Shown piece by piece: positions 15,807 through 23,527 of a stretch of DNA of 64,000 nt (positions are counted from its first letter, which is position 1; each line of letters opens with the position of its first letter). The notes under the pieces are model-generated. The model saw only the letters and a list, made by a program, of their open reading frames with translations, was not told the DNA's origin and did no database searches. The DNA comes from an uncultured Acidimicrobiia bacterium (GTDB lineage: Bacteria; Actinomycetota; Acidimicrobiia; Acidimicrobiales; CAIXPF01), in contig CAIXPF010000106.1 in assembly GCA_903921205.1 (NCBI GenBank), forward strand, positions 1 to 64,000, written 5' to 3'. A program made the translations under genes and the position numbers.

Positions 15807-16672
15807 CGGGCGAGGTCCTCGACCCGGCGGACACCGGCTGCGGGCAGTCGTTCGGACCAGTCCTTGGAGAGCCGTTCGGGCGCGATGTCCGACAGCGGTT
15901 CGAGCACGAATCGGCGTTCCCACATGCGCGGGTGGGGAAGGGTCAGCTCGGGCGACTCGATGCGCACGTCCCCGTACAGCAGCAGGTCCACATCGATGGT
16001 GCGCGGCCCCCACCGCACCGAGCGGTCCCGCCCGTCGGCCGCTTCGGTGGCCAGGCAGCGTTCGAGCAGCTGGAAGGGGTCGAGGGTGGTCTCGACCTCG
16101 GCGGCCATGTTCAGGTAGGCACCCTGGTCGCCCGGGCCGCCGACGGGGTCGGTCTCGTAGACCCCCGACAGGGCGGTGATGCGCAGTCCCGCCCCGGGCT
16201 GCTCGAACGGCAGGCGGGCGAGGGCCTGGCGCAGGTGGCTGCGCCGGTCGCCGAGGTTCGACCCCAGGGCCAGGTACGCCACCGACCAGCGCGGCGGCCG
16301 GCGCCGGCTGGCCAGGCGCTCGCGGCGGATGCGCACCGCGCTCGACGCGACGTCCTCGGGCACGGGGACCCGGAGCTTGCGGATCTCGACCTCGACCGCC
16401 TCCACCCCGTCGAGGGCGAGGATCTCCTCGGCGATCCGGGTGGCGACCCGCTCGAGGAGCTGGTGGCGTTCGGTCGACACGATCCGGTGGGCGATGGCGA
16501 TCGGCACCCCGTAGTCGACCGAACGGGCCAGTTCGTCGGTGGCCCCGGCGGCGGAGACGTCGACGTCGAGGACCAGGTCGACCTCGAAGGGTTGGGCCCG
16601 TTGCTGCTCCTCGGTCAGCACCCCGATGGTGCCGCTGACCCGGATGGTGTCGAGTCGGATCTGGTCGGGCAT
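15803..16672 (-). CDS. folBK: Bifunctional dihydroneopterin aldolase / HPPK (FolB-FolK fusion)
   Basis: Two successive folate steps in one 289-residue chain. Residues 1-118 are FolB: GTIGVLTEEQQRAQPFEVDL, with the substrate Glu in the second half (VEVEIRKLRVP). Residues 130-289 are FolK: AYLALGSNLGDRRSHL, YETDPVGGPGDQGAYLNMA, the Mg/ATP motif RTIDVDLLLYGD, and LPHPRMWERRFVLEPL. The fusion delivers 6-hydroxymethyl-pterin pyrophosphate to FolP, encoded convergently nearby. Start ATG 16672 has GGAGGA 8 nt upstream. It heads the operon folBK-gpgS-reductase. folE is not in the window. Confidence 0.92.
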   Translation of the reverse strand: MPDQIRLDTIRVSGTIGVLTEEQQRAQPFEVDLVLDVDVSAAGATDELARSVDYGVPIAIAHRIVSTERHQLLERVATRIAEEILALDGVEAVEVEIRKLRVPVPEDVASSAVRIRRERLASRRRPPRWSVAYLALGSNLGDRRSHLRQALARLPFEQPGAGLRITALSGVYETDPVGGPGDQGAYLNMAAEVETTLDPFQLLERCLATEAADGRDRSVRWGPRTIDVDLLLYGDVRIESPELTLPHPRMWERRFVLEPLSDIAPERLSKDWSERLPAAGVRRVEDLAR

Positions 16673-16803
16673 GGGCCGGTCCTCCGGGAGATCTCAGCGG
16701 CTCGGGGCTGTTCGCCCCTGCTGCGGCGCAGTGGTGATGTCGTTCGCGGTGGCGAGGTGGGTGTACGGCGTCGAGGATCGCCGTGTCACCCCGACCCGGC
16801 CTC

Positions 16804-16833
16804 CTACCATCTCTCCTCCTACCATCTCTCCTC
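16804..16833. repeat. Two tandem copies of a 15-nt pyrimidine-rich repeat
   Basis: CCTACCATCTCTCCT occurs at 16804-16818 and again at 16819-16833, followed by a partial third copy. It lies in the 212-nt gap between the divergent folBK and transporter genes, in or near their promoters. Confidence 0.75.
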
Positions 16834-16884
16834 CCACCTTGGTCGGCGGCCCGTGGCCCGGAGAAATCGAAGGACAGCCAGCCC

Positions 16885-17595
16885 ATGAGCACGAGCAAGT
16901 CGATCCAGCATCGCACCGAGGAGCACCGTTCGGGACGGACGAGCTGGCTACGGGCCTCGGTGCTCGGCGCCAACGACGGACTGCTGTCCACGGCCAGCCT
17001 CGTGCTGGGCGTTGCCGCCGGCGATGCCAGCCGTTCGGTGATCTGGCTGAGCGGGCTCGCGTCGATGGCCGCCGGGGCGTTCTCGATGGCGGCAGGGGAG
17101 TACACCTCGGTCAGCTCCCAGCGCGACGCCGAGGAGGCCGACCTGCGGGCCGAACGCGAGGAGCTCGCCGCGAACCCCGAGGACGAGGTGCGCGAGCTGG
17201 CGATGATCTATCGCCGCCGGGGCCTGTCACGCGATCTGGCCCGTCAGGTGGCCGACGAGCTGCACGCCGTCGATGCCCTCGGCGCTCACGCCCGTGACGA
17301 GCTCGGCCTCGATCCCGAGGCGTTGGCCGATCCACGTCAGGCCGCGTTCGTGTCCTTCCTCAGCTTCGCCATCGGGGCCCTGGTCCCGGTGCTGACGATC
17401 GGGCTGCTGCCGGCCGGCCTGCGGGCCCCGGTCACCGCGGCGGTCACCCTGGTCGCCCTGGCGGTGCTCGGGGCGCTGTCGGCCAGGCTGGGCGGTGCCG
17501 ATCCCAAGCGGGCAGCGGTCCGGTTGGTGCTGCTCGGTGCGCTGGCGATGGCGGTCACCACGGCCATCGGCCGGGTTGTGGGCGTCGCAGTCTGA
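16885..17595 (+). CDS. VIT1/CCC1-family transporter (Fe2+/Mn2+)
   Basis: 236-residue membrane protein of the vacuolar iron transporter family. It opens with WLRASVLGANDGLLSTASLVLG near residue 20, the hallmark of TM1, then AAGAFSMAAGEYTSVSSQRD for TM2 and its cytoplasmic end. A hydrophilic Glu-rich helical domain follows (residues 75-150), where VIT1 binds metals. Two to three more helices finish the protein (FVSFLSFAIGALVPVLTIGL onwards). It exports or stores Fe2+ or Mn2+. Start chosen at ATG 16885, where homology begins, with GAAGGA upstream; the in-frame extension to 16783 reads through the tandem repeat. Confidence 0.87.
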   Translation: MSTSKSIQHRTEEHRSGRTSWLRASVLGANDGLLSTASLVLGVAAGDASRSVIWLSGLASMAAGAFSMAAGEYTSVSSQRDAEEADLRAEREELAANPEDEVRELAMIYRRRGLSRDLARQVADELHAVDALGAHARDELGLDPEALADPRQAAFVSFLSFAIGALVPVLTIGLLPAGLRAPVTAAVTLVALAVLGALSARLGGADPKRAAVRLVLLGALAMAVTTAIGRVVGVAV

Positions 17596-17663
17596 TCGAC
17601 TGCGGCCAGCAGTCCGCGGTGCTCGGCCGGTCGAGCCGGTGCAGATACCGGTGGTGCCGGTGG

Positions 17664-17966
17664 TCAGCGGGCGACGAGGTCGAGATAGTCGGGGTGCTCG
17701 TCGATGAACTGGGCGACGTACCAGCACCGCGGCACGACGTGCTGCTGCCGGCTGCGGAGGTCGTCGAGCACGGCGCCGACCAGCAACGCGCCGATGCCCT
17801 GGCCCCGACGGCTCGACAGGACCTCGGTGTGGGGGACGACCGTCGTGCCGTCGCCGAGGTCCTGGAAGGTGGCCATGGCGACCGTCTCGCCGTGCAGGTC
17901 CAGGGTGTAGTACCCCCGATCTTCGTGGCGGTGCAGGCGGACGCCGTCGGCGGTTGGCTCTTCCAT
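17664..17966 (-). CDS. GNAT-family N-acetyltransferase, minimal (YidJ/Gtn type)
   Basis: 100 residues. The acetyl-CoA pyrophosphate-binding loop is SSRRGQGIGALLVGAVLDDL near the middle, after HTEVL, and the C-terminus has PRCWYVAQFIDEHPDYLDLV, characteristic of the short Gcn5-like proteins (YjdJ/NATD1 group). The substrate is unknown. The start ATG 17966 follows TAGCCT with 8 nt spacing, the leaderless pattern. It lies 11 nt downstream of the CinA-like gene but appears to have its own promoter. Confidence 0.85.
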   Translation of the reverse strand: MEEPTADGVRLHRHEDRGYYTLDLHGETVAMATFQDLGDGTTVVPHTEVLSSRRGQGIGALLVGAVLDDLRSRQQHVVPRCWYVAQFIDEHPDYLDLVAR

Positions 17967-17974
17967 CGCTGCTC

Positions 17975-17980
17975 AGGCTA
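17975..17980 (-). promoter_or_regulatory. -10 box of a leaderless promoter (GNAT gene)
   Basis: TAGCCT on the minus strand, 8 nt before ATG 17966. It overlaps the last codons of the upstream CinA-like gene. Confidence 0.45.
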
Positions 17981-18544
17981 TCGCTGCGGCTGGGGGGCGG
18001 TGAGTACGTCGCCGGGCCCGAGGCCGACGAGGGCACCGGCGGCGATGCCGCAGGCCTCGGCGAGGGCGGCCACCACGAGGTGGGACACCAGGGCATCCTC
18101 CGAGGTACGGCCGCGTCGGCCCTTGTCGAGCAGCAGGCTCCAACAGCGCACGCCATGACCGTCGGCCACCGCCACCATGGCCCGGTGCTCGCCCCGTTTG
18201 GGTCGGTCCGAGACCAGCGCTGCGGTGGCGGCGACGCCGACGAGCGGGACGCCGGCGTCGGGGTCGAGCCGTCGGGCGCGGCCCAGGGCGGCACGGGCCA
18301 TGTCCTCCGCGGTGGCGGTGGAGACCGCCTGGGACGGCTCGTGTCCGATGAGCTCGGTGAGGGCGGTTCCTGCGTAGGGGATCGTACCCTCAAGTATGGT
18401 GCGGCTGGCGCCGGGAACGCTCAGCAGCCAGGACAACGAGGCGACGCCGCCGCCCGTCACCACCAGCACGCAACGGGTGTCGGTGGCGTGGATCCGTGCG
18501 ATCAGCTCGAGTGGGGCTGCCGCCACGCCGGGGTGGTCGGTCAT
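17978..18544 (-). CDS. CinA C-terminal-domain-like protein
   Basis: 188 residues resembling the CinA C-terminal domain, known in bacteria as nicotinamide-nucleotide (NMN) amidohydrolase. The family segment VVTGGGVASLSWLLSVPGAS, with ILEGTIPYAGTALTEL, is clear, and the GVAATAALVSDRPKRGEHR stretch matches the second half of the domain. It differs from classical PncC in the TESCTGG-type motif, here TGGGVAS, so the catalytic Ser is shifted or missing and the activity is uncertain. It is upstream of the GNAT gene by 11 nt. Confidence 0.7.
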   Translation of the reverse strand: MTDHPGVAAAPLELIARIHATDTRCVLVVTGGGVASLSWLLSVPGASRTILEGTIPYAGTALTELIGHEPSQAVSTATAEDMARAALGRARRLDPDAGVPLVGVAATAALVSDRPKRGEHRAMVAVADGHGVRCWSLLLDKGRRGRTSEDALVSHLVVAALAEACGIAAGALVGLGPGDVLTAPQPQR

Positions 18545-18571
18545 GGTCGTCCCGTCATCGGGTGACCGTGT

Positions 18572-19735
18572 TCACGAGCCTGCGGTCCAGCGGGCCACGA
18601 CGTCGTCGGTGTGCTCGCCGAGCAACGGGGCACGGGTCCAGCTCCACCAGCCGGACCCGCCGCTGAAGGGGGCGCCGGGCGAACGGTGGGGGCCGATGAC
18701 CGGGTGGTCGGCGTCGAGCCAGAAGCCGGAGGCCTCGAGGTGCGGGTCACGGCCGAGGTCGGCCACCGTGTTCACCGGGGTGATCGGGATGTTGCGACGC
18801 TGGCCCTCGACGAACAGCTCCTGCTTGGACATCCCGGTGGTCAGCTGCTCGGTCATGTCGTCGATGAACTCGGCTGCTTCCCAGCGCACCGCCATGTCGT
18901 TGAAGGCGGGGTCGGCCAGCGCATCGACGCCGGTCACCTCGACCAGCCAGGCGGCCATGTTCATCCAGTGGGCCGGCTGCACGATGATGATCGAGGCATA
19001 CCCATCGGTACAGGGATAGAGGCCCCACGGCCGGCTGACCGCCCGGCGGTTGCCCGAGCGGCCGCGATGCACGGCGTCGTCGAGCACGAGCGGGACGCCG
19101 ACCTCGGGGTGCAGCGCAGCGTTGGCCTGCTGCATCGACAGGTCGACGAGCTGGCCGCGGCCGGTCTGCTTGCGGGCGAACAGGGCCATCATCGCCGCCC
19201 CGAGGGCCTGCATGGCGGTGACGTGGGAGGCGAAGTTCATCGAGGACAGCGCCACCGGGGGCCGGTCCGGGAAGCCGGTCACGTAGGACAGGCCGGCGGC
19301 GGCCCAGGCCACCAGGTCGGAGCCGCGCCAGTTGGCACGGGGCCCGTGCAGGCCGAACGGGGTGATGGCCACGTACACCTGGCGATCGTGGAGCGGGGTG
19401 GGGGTGACCACCGGCGGTGCCGGCTCGTCGAACACCACGTCGGCGGCGGCGAGCAGTGCCTGCTCGGCGTCGCTGCCGGGCTCGACCACGACCGAGCGCT
19501 TGTTCTGGGCCAGGAACGCCCACCACAACGAGCCCTCCGGTTCGCCGGTGCCGGGGGCGAAGGGGGGCAGGTGGCGGTAGGCGTGGCCGCCCGGGGGTTC
19601 GAGGACGACGACCTCGGCGCCCAGAGCGGCCCACAGCCGGGTGGCGTAGGACGAGCAGAGCCCGTCGCGTTCGACGACCTTGAGGCCGGCCCACGGCTGG
19701 GCGGCGGTGGGCGAGGGGGAGGACGGGGTGGTCAT
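18572..19735 (-). CDS. CaiB/BaiF CoA-transferase (second of an overlapping pair)
   Basis: 387 residues. The family start is GLKVVERDGLCSSYATRLWA, then LGAEVVVLEPPGGHAYRH and NKRSVVVEPG. The active-site Asp is in GQLVDLSMQQANAA near residue 210. It is close in style to the first half of the tandem protein at 1-1400. The start ATG 19735 overlaps the stop of the next CaiB gene upstream (19732), so the two are made together and may form a heteromer, one two-domain enzyme split into two chains. The substrate is unknown. Confidence 0.87.
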   Translation of the reverse strand: MTTPSSPSPTAAQPWAGLKVVERDGLCSSYATRLWAALGAEVVVLEPPGGHAYRHLPPFAPGTGEPEGSLWWAFLAQNKRSVVVEPGSDAEQALLAAADVVFDEPAPPVVTPTPLHDRQVYVAITPFGLHGPRANWRGSDLVAWAAAGLSYVTGFPDRPPVALSSMNFASHVTAMQALGAAMMALFARKQTGRGQLVDLSMQQANAALHPEVGVPLVLDDAVHRGRSGNRRAVSRPWGLYPCTDGYASIIIVQPAHWMNMAAWLVEVTGVDALADPAFNDMAVRWEAAEFIDDMTEQLTTGMSKQELFVEGQRRNIPITPVNTVADLGRDPHLEASGFWLDADHPVIGPHRSPGAPFSGGSGWWSWTRAPLLGEHTDDVVARWTAGS

Positions 19736-21087
19736 CGCGACGCTCCCTTCAGGCCGAGCAGGCCGAGCAGGTGCTGGTACGGGCGGTGCAGGCTCAGGCC
19801 GGGCTCGGCGGGTACGTAGGCCGCACCCTGCTCGACGAGCTCGGTGATCTCCGCCTCGGACAGGCCGGCCACCGAGCCCAGTACCTCGGCGGTGTGCTCT
19901 CCCATGGTCGGGAACGCCCACTCCCAGTGCCCGGGGGTGTCCTCGAGGCGCAGGGCACAGCCGCCGACCAGGTCCCCGTCGGGGAAGCGGAAACACGGCA
20001 CCGCCTGGTACCAGCGGTACTCGGCGAGCTGGGGATCCACCAGCATGGCCTCGGTGTCGTTGACCGGGTGGGCCGCCACCCCGACGGCCTGCAGTTCGAC
20101 CGCGGCCTGCGCCGCGCTGCGCGTCGAGGACCAGGCCGCCAGTGCCGTGTCGAGCCGGTCGTGCCGTTCCCGGCGTCCCTCCGCCGTGGCCAGTCCGGGG
20201 TCGGCGGCGAAGCCGGTCTCACCACCGGTCGCTGCGGGCCCGGCGCGGTCGAGCAGGCCCGCGAGGCCCTGCCAGGCGGCGTCGTCGGTGACCGACACCG
20301 CGACCCAGCGGTCCTCGCCGCGGGAGGGGTAGACGCCCTGGGGGGCGTACCAGGCGGACCGGTTGCCGCTGCGTTCGACGACGGTGCCGCTCAACTGCTC
20401 GTCGAGCAGGTACGGGCCGAGCGCGGCCACGGTGGTGCCGAACTGGGAGAGGTCGACCCAGCTGCCCTCGCCGGTCTGGTCGCGGCTCTCGAGGGCGGTG
20501 AGCACGGCCATGAGGGCGTGCAGACCGGCGAAGTAGTCGGGCGGTGCGAAGGAGGCCACGCCGGCCGGTTCCTGATCGGGGAAGCCGGTGACTGCGTCGA
20601 GCCCGACGAGGGGGGCCTGGTTGGGGCCCCACGAGATGAACGGGTAGTAGGGCAGGCTCGGGTCCGAGCCGAACGCCGGCAGGGCGGCGTAGACCAGCCG
20701 GGGGTTCAGCGCACGCAGCGTGGCGGCGTCGAGGCCGAGGTCGGTCACCGCCGGGGTGGAGTAGTTGGTGAGGAACACATCGGCGTTGGCGATGAGCTTC
20801 TTGGCCGCATCGACGGCGGCGCCGACCTTCAGGTTCAGGCCGATGGAGCGCTTGTTGGCATTCATCTCCGGCAGGTACGGGCTGGTGTCGGTGAACACCG
20901 AGGCGTACTCGGGGGTACGGGCCCATGCCGAGCCGAAGAGGCGGACGACGTCGGGGTACTGCAATGATTCGAGCTTCATGACGTCGGCCCCGAAGTAGGC
21001 CAGCATCCGTCCGCACGACGGGGCGGCGATGGCGATGGACAACTCCACCACCTTGAGCCCCTCGAGCGGCCGTGTCGACTGTTCCAC
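19732..21087 (-). CDS. CaiB/BaiF CoA-transferase (first of an overlapping pair)
   Basis: 451 residues. The start region is GLKVVELSIAIAAPSCGRML, followed by FGADVMKLESLQYPDVVRLF and NANKRSIGLNLK. The active-site Asp is in GSWVDLSQFGTTVAA. A good ribosome binding site, AGAGGGG, precedes GTG 21087 by 7 nt; the longer frame upstream lies across the divergent hydrolase gene and is not conserved. Its product pairs with the 18572 gene by 4-nt overlap. This second type (VMKLES rather than VLEPPGG) resembles the second half of the tandem protein at the left edge. Confidence 0.87.
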   Translation of the reverse strand: MEQSTRPLEGLKVVELSIAIAAPSCGRMLAYFGADVMKLESLQYPDVVRLFGSAWARTPEYASVFTDTSPYLPEMNANKRSIGLNLKVGAAVDAAKKLIANADVFLTNYSTPAVTDLGLDAATLRALNPRLVYAALPAFGSDPSLPYYPFISWGPNQAPLVGLDAVTGFPDQEPAGVASFAPPDYFAGLHALMAVLTALESRDQTGEGSWVDLSQFGTTVAALGPYLLDEQLSGTVVERSGNRSAWYAPQGVYPSRGEDRWVAVSVTDDAAWQGLAGLLDRAGPAATGGETGFAADPGLATAEGRRERHDRLDTALAAWSSTRSAAQAAVELQAVGVAAHPVNDTEAMLVDPQLAEYRWYQAVPCFRFPDGDLVGGCALRLEDTPGHWEWAFPTMGEHTAEVLGSVAGLSEAEITELVEQGAAYVPAEPGLSLHRPYQHLLGLLGLKGASR

Positions 21088-21154
21088 GCGTGATCCCCTC
21101 TGTTGGTCGGATCGGGCCCCCGGCCCTCGGTCGCCGACCCTAGCGGCCCGGCAA

Positions 21155-21160
21155 TAGGCT
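21155..21160 (+). promoter_or_regulatory. -10 box of a leaderless promoter (alpha/beta hydrolase)
   Basis: TAGGCT 6 nt before ATG 21167, with no ribosome binding site. Confidence 0.5.
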
Positions 21161-21166
21161 GGTCCG

Positions 21167-21982
21167 ATGCTGCGACTGCAGGTCGACGGTGCCGCCGTGC
21201 AGTGCGCGTGGTACCCCTTCCCGCCGCCCTCGGACGCCGACGGCGAGCTCGGCCCGGCCGGCCACCGGGGGACGCAGCCGGCGCCGGCGTCGCTGCTGTT
21301 CCTGCACGAAGGACTCGGCTCACTGACCCAATGGCAGGGCTTCCCCGCCGAAGTGTGCCGGCGCAGCGGCCGTTCGGGGTGGGCCTGGGCGAGGGCCGGG
21401 CACGGCCGTTCCCAGCCGCTGCCGAGGCCGCGTGACGAGACGTTCCTGCACCGCGAGGCCACCCGGACGGTGCCGGAGCTGGTCGCGCGGCTCGGTCTCG
21501 ACCGGCCGGTGCTGGTGGGTCACAGCGACGGCGCCTCGATCGCGCTGATCGCCGCGGCGAACGCTCCGGGGGCCTATCGCTCGTTGGTGCTGATGGCGCC
21601 GCACGTCTTCCTCGAGCCGTGCACCCGGGAGGGCATCGCAGCGGTGGGGCGTCGCTACCGCGACGGTGAGCTGGGCCGGCGGCTGGCGCGTCACCACGAC
21701 GATGCCGACCGGCTGTTCTGGTCGTGGCACGACGTGTGGCTGTCGCCGGCGTTCGCCGGATGGGACCTCACCGGGCTGCTGGCGGCGATCGACGTGCCGG
21801 TGCTGTTGGTGCAGGGCCATGACGACGAGTACGGCACGATGGCGCAGCTCGACGCCATCGAGGCTGCGGTGTGCGGCCCGGTCGAGCGTCTCGAGCTCGA
21901 GGGATGCGGCCACTCACCGCACCTCGAGGCCCGGGAGGCGACGAGCGCAGCGATCGTGGCGTTCCTCGAACGGCACGGCTGA
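21167..21982 (+). CDS. Alpha/beta hydrolase
   Basis: 271 residues with the hydrolase order strand-oxyanion-nucleophile. LLFLHEGLGSLTQWQGFP supplies the oxyanion region near residue 45, VLVGHSDGASIALIAAA is the nucleophile elbow with Ser near residue 117, VLLVQGHDDEYGT carries the Asp, and GCGHSPHLEA the His. Such proteins hydrolyse esters, lactones or C-C bonds. It is a single-gene unit, leaderless by the -10 box just upstream, and convergent with the cold-shock gene across a strong terminator. Confidence 0.85.
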   Translation: MLRLQVDGAAVQCAWYPFPPPSDADGELGPAGHRGTQPAPASLLFLHEGLGSLTQWQGFPAEVCRRSGRSGWAWARAGHGRSQPLPRPRDETFLHREATRTVPELVARLGLDRPVLVGHSDGASIALIAAANAPGAYRSLVLMAPHVFLEPCTREGIAAVGRRYRDGELGRRLARHHDDADRLFWSWHDVWLSPAFAGWDLTGLLAAIDVPVLLVQGHDDEYGTMAQLDAIEAAVCGPVERLELEGCGHSPHLEAREATSAAIVAFLERHG

Positions 21983-22017
21983 GCCGGAGCGGACCGGTGC
22001 GGGCGTCGAAAACGACG

Positions 22018-22045
22018 CAGGGCGCCGGGATGACCCGGCGCCCTG
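22018..22045. terminator. Rho-independent terminator, strong on the minus strand
   Basis: A perfect 12-bp stem, CAGGGCGCCGGG with CCCGGCGCCCTG, closes a 4-nt loop (22030-22033). On the minus strand, downstream of the cold-shock gene, it is followed shortly by GTTTTC. It also serves the convergent hydrolase gene. Confidence 0.85.
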
Positions 22046-22063
22046 CCCGACTGGTTCCGCCGA

Positions 22064-22264
22064 TCAGCGGGGGGTGACGTTGAGGGCCTCGGGGCCCTTG
22101 CGGCCCGGGCCGATCTCGAACTCGACCTGCTGGCCCTCGGTCAGGGAGCGGTAGCCGCTGCCCGAGATGTTCGAGTAGTGGACGAACACGTCGTCGCCGT
22201 CCTCACGGGAGATGAAGCCGTAGCCCTTCTCGCTGTTGAAGAACTTCACGGTGCCGAATGCCAT
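22064..22264 (-). CDS. csp: Cold-shock protein
   Basis: 66-residue single-stranded nucleic-acid chaperone with the OB fold of CspA. RNA-binding motifs RNP1 and RNP2 are visible: [19 protein letters not shown] at residues 4-22 and DVFVHYSNI after it. The C-terminus is [15 protein letters not shown], typical of actinobacterial Csp proteins. Homology begins at ATG 22264. The in-frame extension upstream to 22417 lies in what should be the mRNA leader and is not coding. It has its own promoter about 190 nt upstream and a strong terminator downstream. Confidence 0.95.
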   Translation of the reverse strand: MAFGTVKFFNSEKGYGFISREDGDDVFVHYSNISGSGYRSLTEGQQVEFEIGPGRKGPEALNVTPR

Positions 22265-22573
22265 CGACTTGCCTTTCCTACAGATGTCGTGCTGGTACTG
22301 CTCGGGCCGCCGGATTGCGGCGGCGATCTCCACAACGCACTGCCCGAGGAGCGGAACTTCACCAGAGTTGACGAAGACATCTCGGACGCTGCTCCTGGTG
22401 GGAGGCACCGTCCGCATTGCGTAGGCCGGACAGGACGCCCGGCGACGTCAAGCCTAGTGGAGATCGGACAGAACCGGTCAACGGTTGTTCGCCCTCGCCG
22501 GCCCGGTGGGGCAGGATCTCCGCGGACAGCAGGGGGACCGGCGCCCGCCGGGCCGAATCGAGACGAGGTAGCC
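22265..22573. other. 309-nt gap: cold-shock gene leader and shared upstream region
   Basis: The part from 22265 to about 22445 should be the untranslated leader of the cold-shock mRNA, roughly 180 nt. Long leaders are typical of cspA-type genes, where they act as RNA thermosensors. The remainder, up to 22573, must hold the promoter of the divergent enoyl-CoA hydratase gene, but I see no clear box for it. No further gene is visible. Confidence 0.6.
22451..22481 (-). promoter_or_regulatory. Promoter of the cold-shock gene
   Basis: On the minus strand, a -35 box TTGACC (22481-22476) and a -10 box TAGGCT (22456-22451) are 19 nt apart. The -10 matches the TAGNNT form common in this window. Confidence 0.55.
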
Positions 22574-23443
22574 ATGACCGACGCAGCGTCGAGCAGCAGG
22601 ACCTACGAGCGCATCCGGGTCGATCACCCGGCCGACGGCGTCGCTCGGGTGACGCTGGCCCGGCCCGAGGCAGCCAACGCCCAGGACCGCGCCATGCTCT
22701 ACGAGATCAACGACGCGCTCGACCGGGCGTCACGCAACCCCGAGGTCAAGGTGATCGTGCTCGCCGCCGACGGCGTGCACTACTCGTCGGGCCACGACCT
22801 GCGCGACCGGGCCAAGCTCAGTGAGTTCGACACGGTCCTGCCCTTCGGCGACTTCGACGCCCCCGGCCAGGAGGGCTACATGTCCCAGGAGCAGGAGATC
22901 TACCTTGGCTTCTGCTGGCGTTGGCGGAACATCCCCAAGCCGACCATCGCATCGGTCCAGGGCAAGGTCATCGCCGGTGGTCTGATGCTGGTGTGGCCCT
23001 TCGACATCGTCATCGCCGCCGACGACGCCCAGTTCTCCGACCCGGTGGTCGCCTTCGGCGCCAACGGCCACGAGTACTTCGTGCACCCCTACGAGGTCGG
23101 TGCCCGCAAGGCCAAGCAGATGCTGTTCACCGGCGAGTCGATCTCGGCGGCGGAGGCGCACCGTCTCGGCATGGTGAACGAGGTGGTGGCGCGGGCCGAC
23201 CTCGAGCGCGCCACCCTGGCCATGGCCACCAAGATCGCCGCCCAGCCCCTGATGGGCCTCAAGCTGGCCAAGCAGTCGGTGAACATGGCCATGGACAACA
23301 TGGGTCTGTGGAACACCATCCAGGCCGCGTTCGGCCTGCATCACCTGTCCCACAGCCACAATGCCCAGCGTTTCGGCATGATCGTGGACCCCGAGGGCGC
23401 CGACCGGATCCGGGCCCAGGCCCGCGCCGCCAAGCCCAGCTGA
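22574..23443 (+). CDS. Enoyl-CoA hydratase/isomerase family protein
   Basis: Crotonase-fold protein of 289 residues. It has the CoA-binding oxyanion segment YSSGHDLRDRAK near residue 75 and IAGGLMLVWPFDIVIAADDA for the second oxyanion strand. The two Glu residues of true hydratases are not both present at the usual places (IAGGLMLVW and VVAFGANGHEYFVHP), so hydratase activity is uncertain; isomerase or C-C bond chemistry is possible. A C-terminal extension (HHLSHSHNAQRFGMIVDPEG) is typical of a group of actinobacterial EchA proteins. The start ATG 22574 follows a weak GACGAGG. Confidence 0.83.
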   Translation: MTDAASSSRTYERIRVDHPADGVARVTLARPEAANAQDRAMLYEINDALDRASRNPEVKVIVLAADGVHYSSGHDLRDRAKLSEFDTVLPFGDFDAPGQEGYMSQEQEIYLGFCWRWRNIPKPTIASVQGKVIAGGLMLVWPFDIVIAADDAQFSDPVVAFGANGHEYFVHPYEVGARKAKQMLFTGESISAAEAHRLGMVNEVVARADLERATLAMATKIAAQPLMGLKLAKQSVNMAMDNMGLWNTIQAAFGLHHLSHSHNAQRFGMIVDPEGADRIRAQARAAKPS

Positions 23444-23478
23444 CCGGCCGCGGCCGGCGCGAGCGGACCGGCCCGCGC

Positions 23479-23510
23479 CGGTCGCTGCTCGGACCGGTCG
23501 CTGCTCGGAC
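23479..23510. repeat. Two tandem copies of a 16-nt repeat
   Basis: CGGTCGCTGCTCGGAC occurs at 23479-23494 and 23495-23510. It lies in the 84-nt gap before the hydrolase gene, just upstream of its -10 box. Confidence 0.75.
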
Positions 23511-23513
23511 CGG

Positions 23514-23519
23514 TACGAT
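23514..23519 (+). promoter_or_regulatory. -10 box of a leaderless promoter (nucleophile-less hydrolase)
   Basis: TACGAT 8 nt before ATG 23528. Confidence 0.45.
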
Positions 23520-23527
23520 CCGCGGCC

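Noticed and set aside
17600-17640. Short hairpins between the transporter and GNAT genes as terminators
   Set aside because: Stems are only 5 bp, no better than expected by chance in such GC-rich DNA.
22064-22417. 117-residue cold-shock protein with an N-terminal extension
   Set aside because: Homology starts at ATG 22264; the extension lies in the expected mRNA leader.
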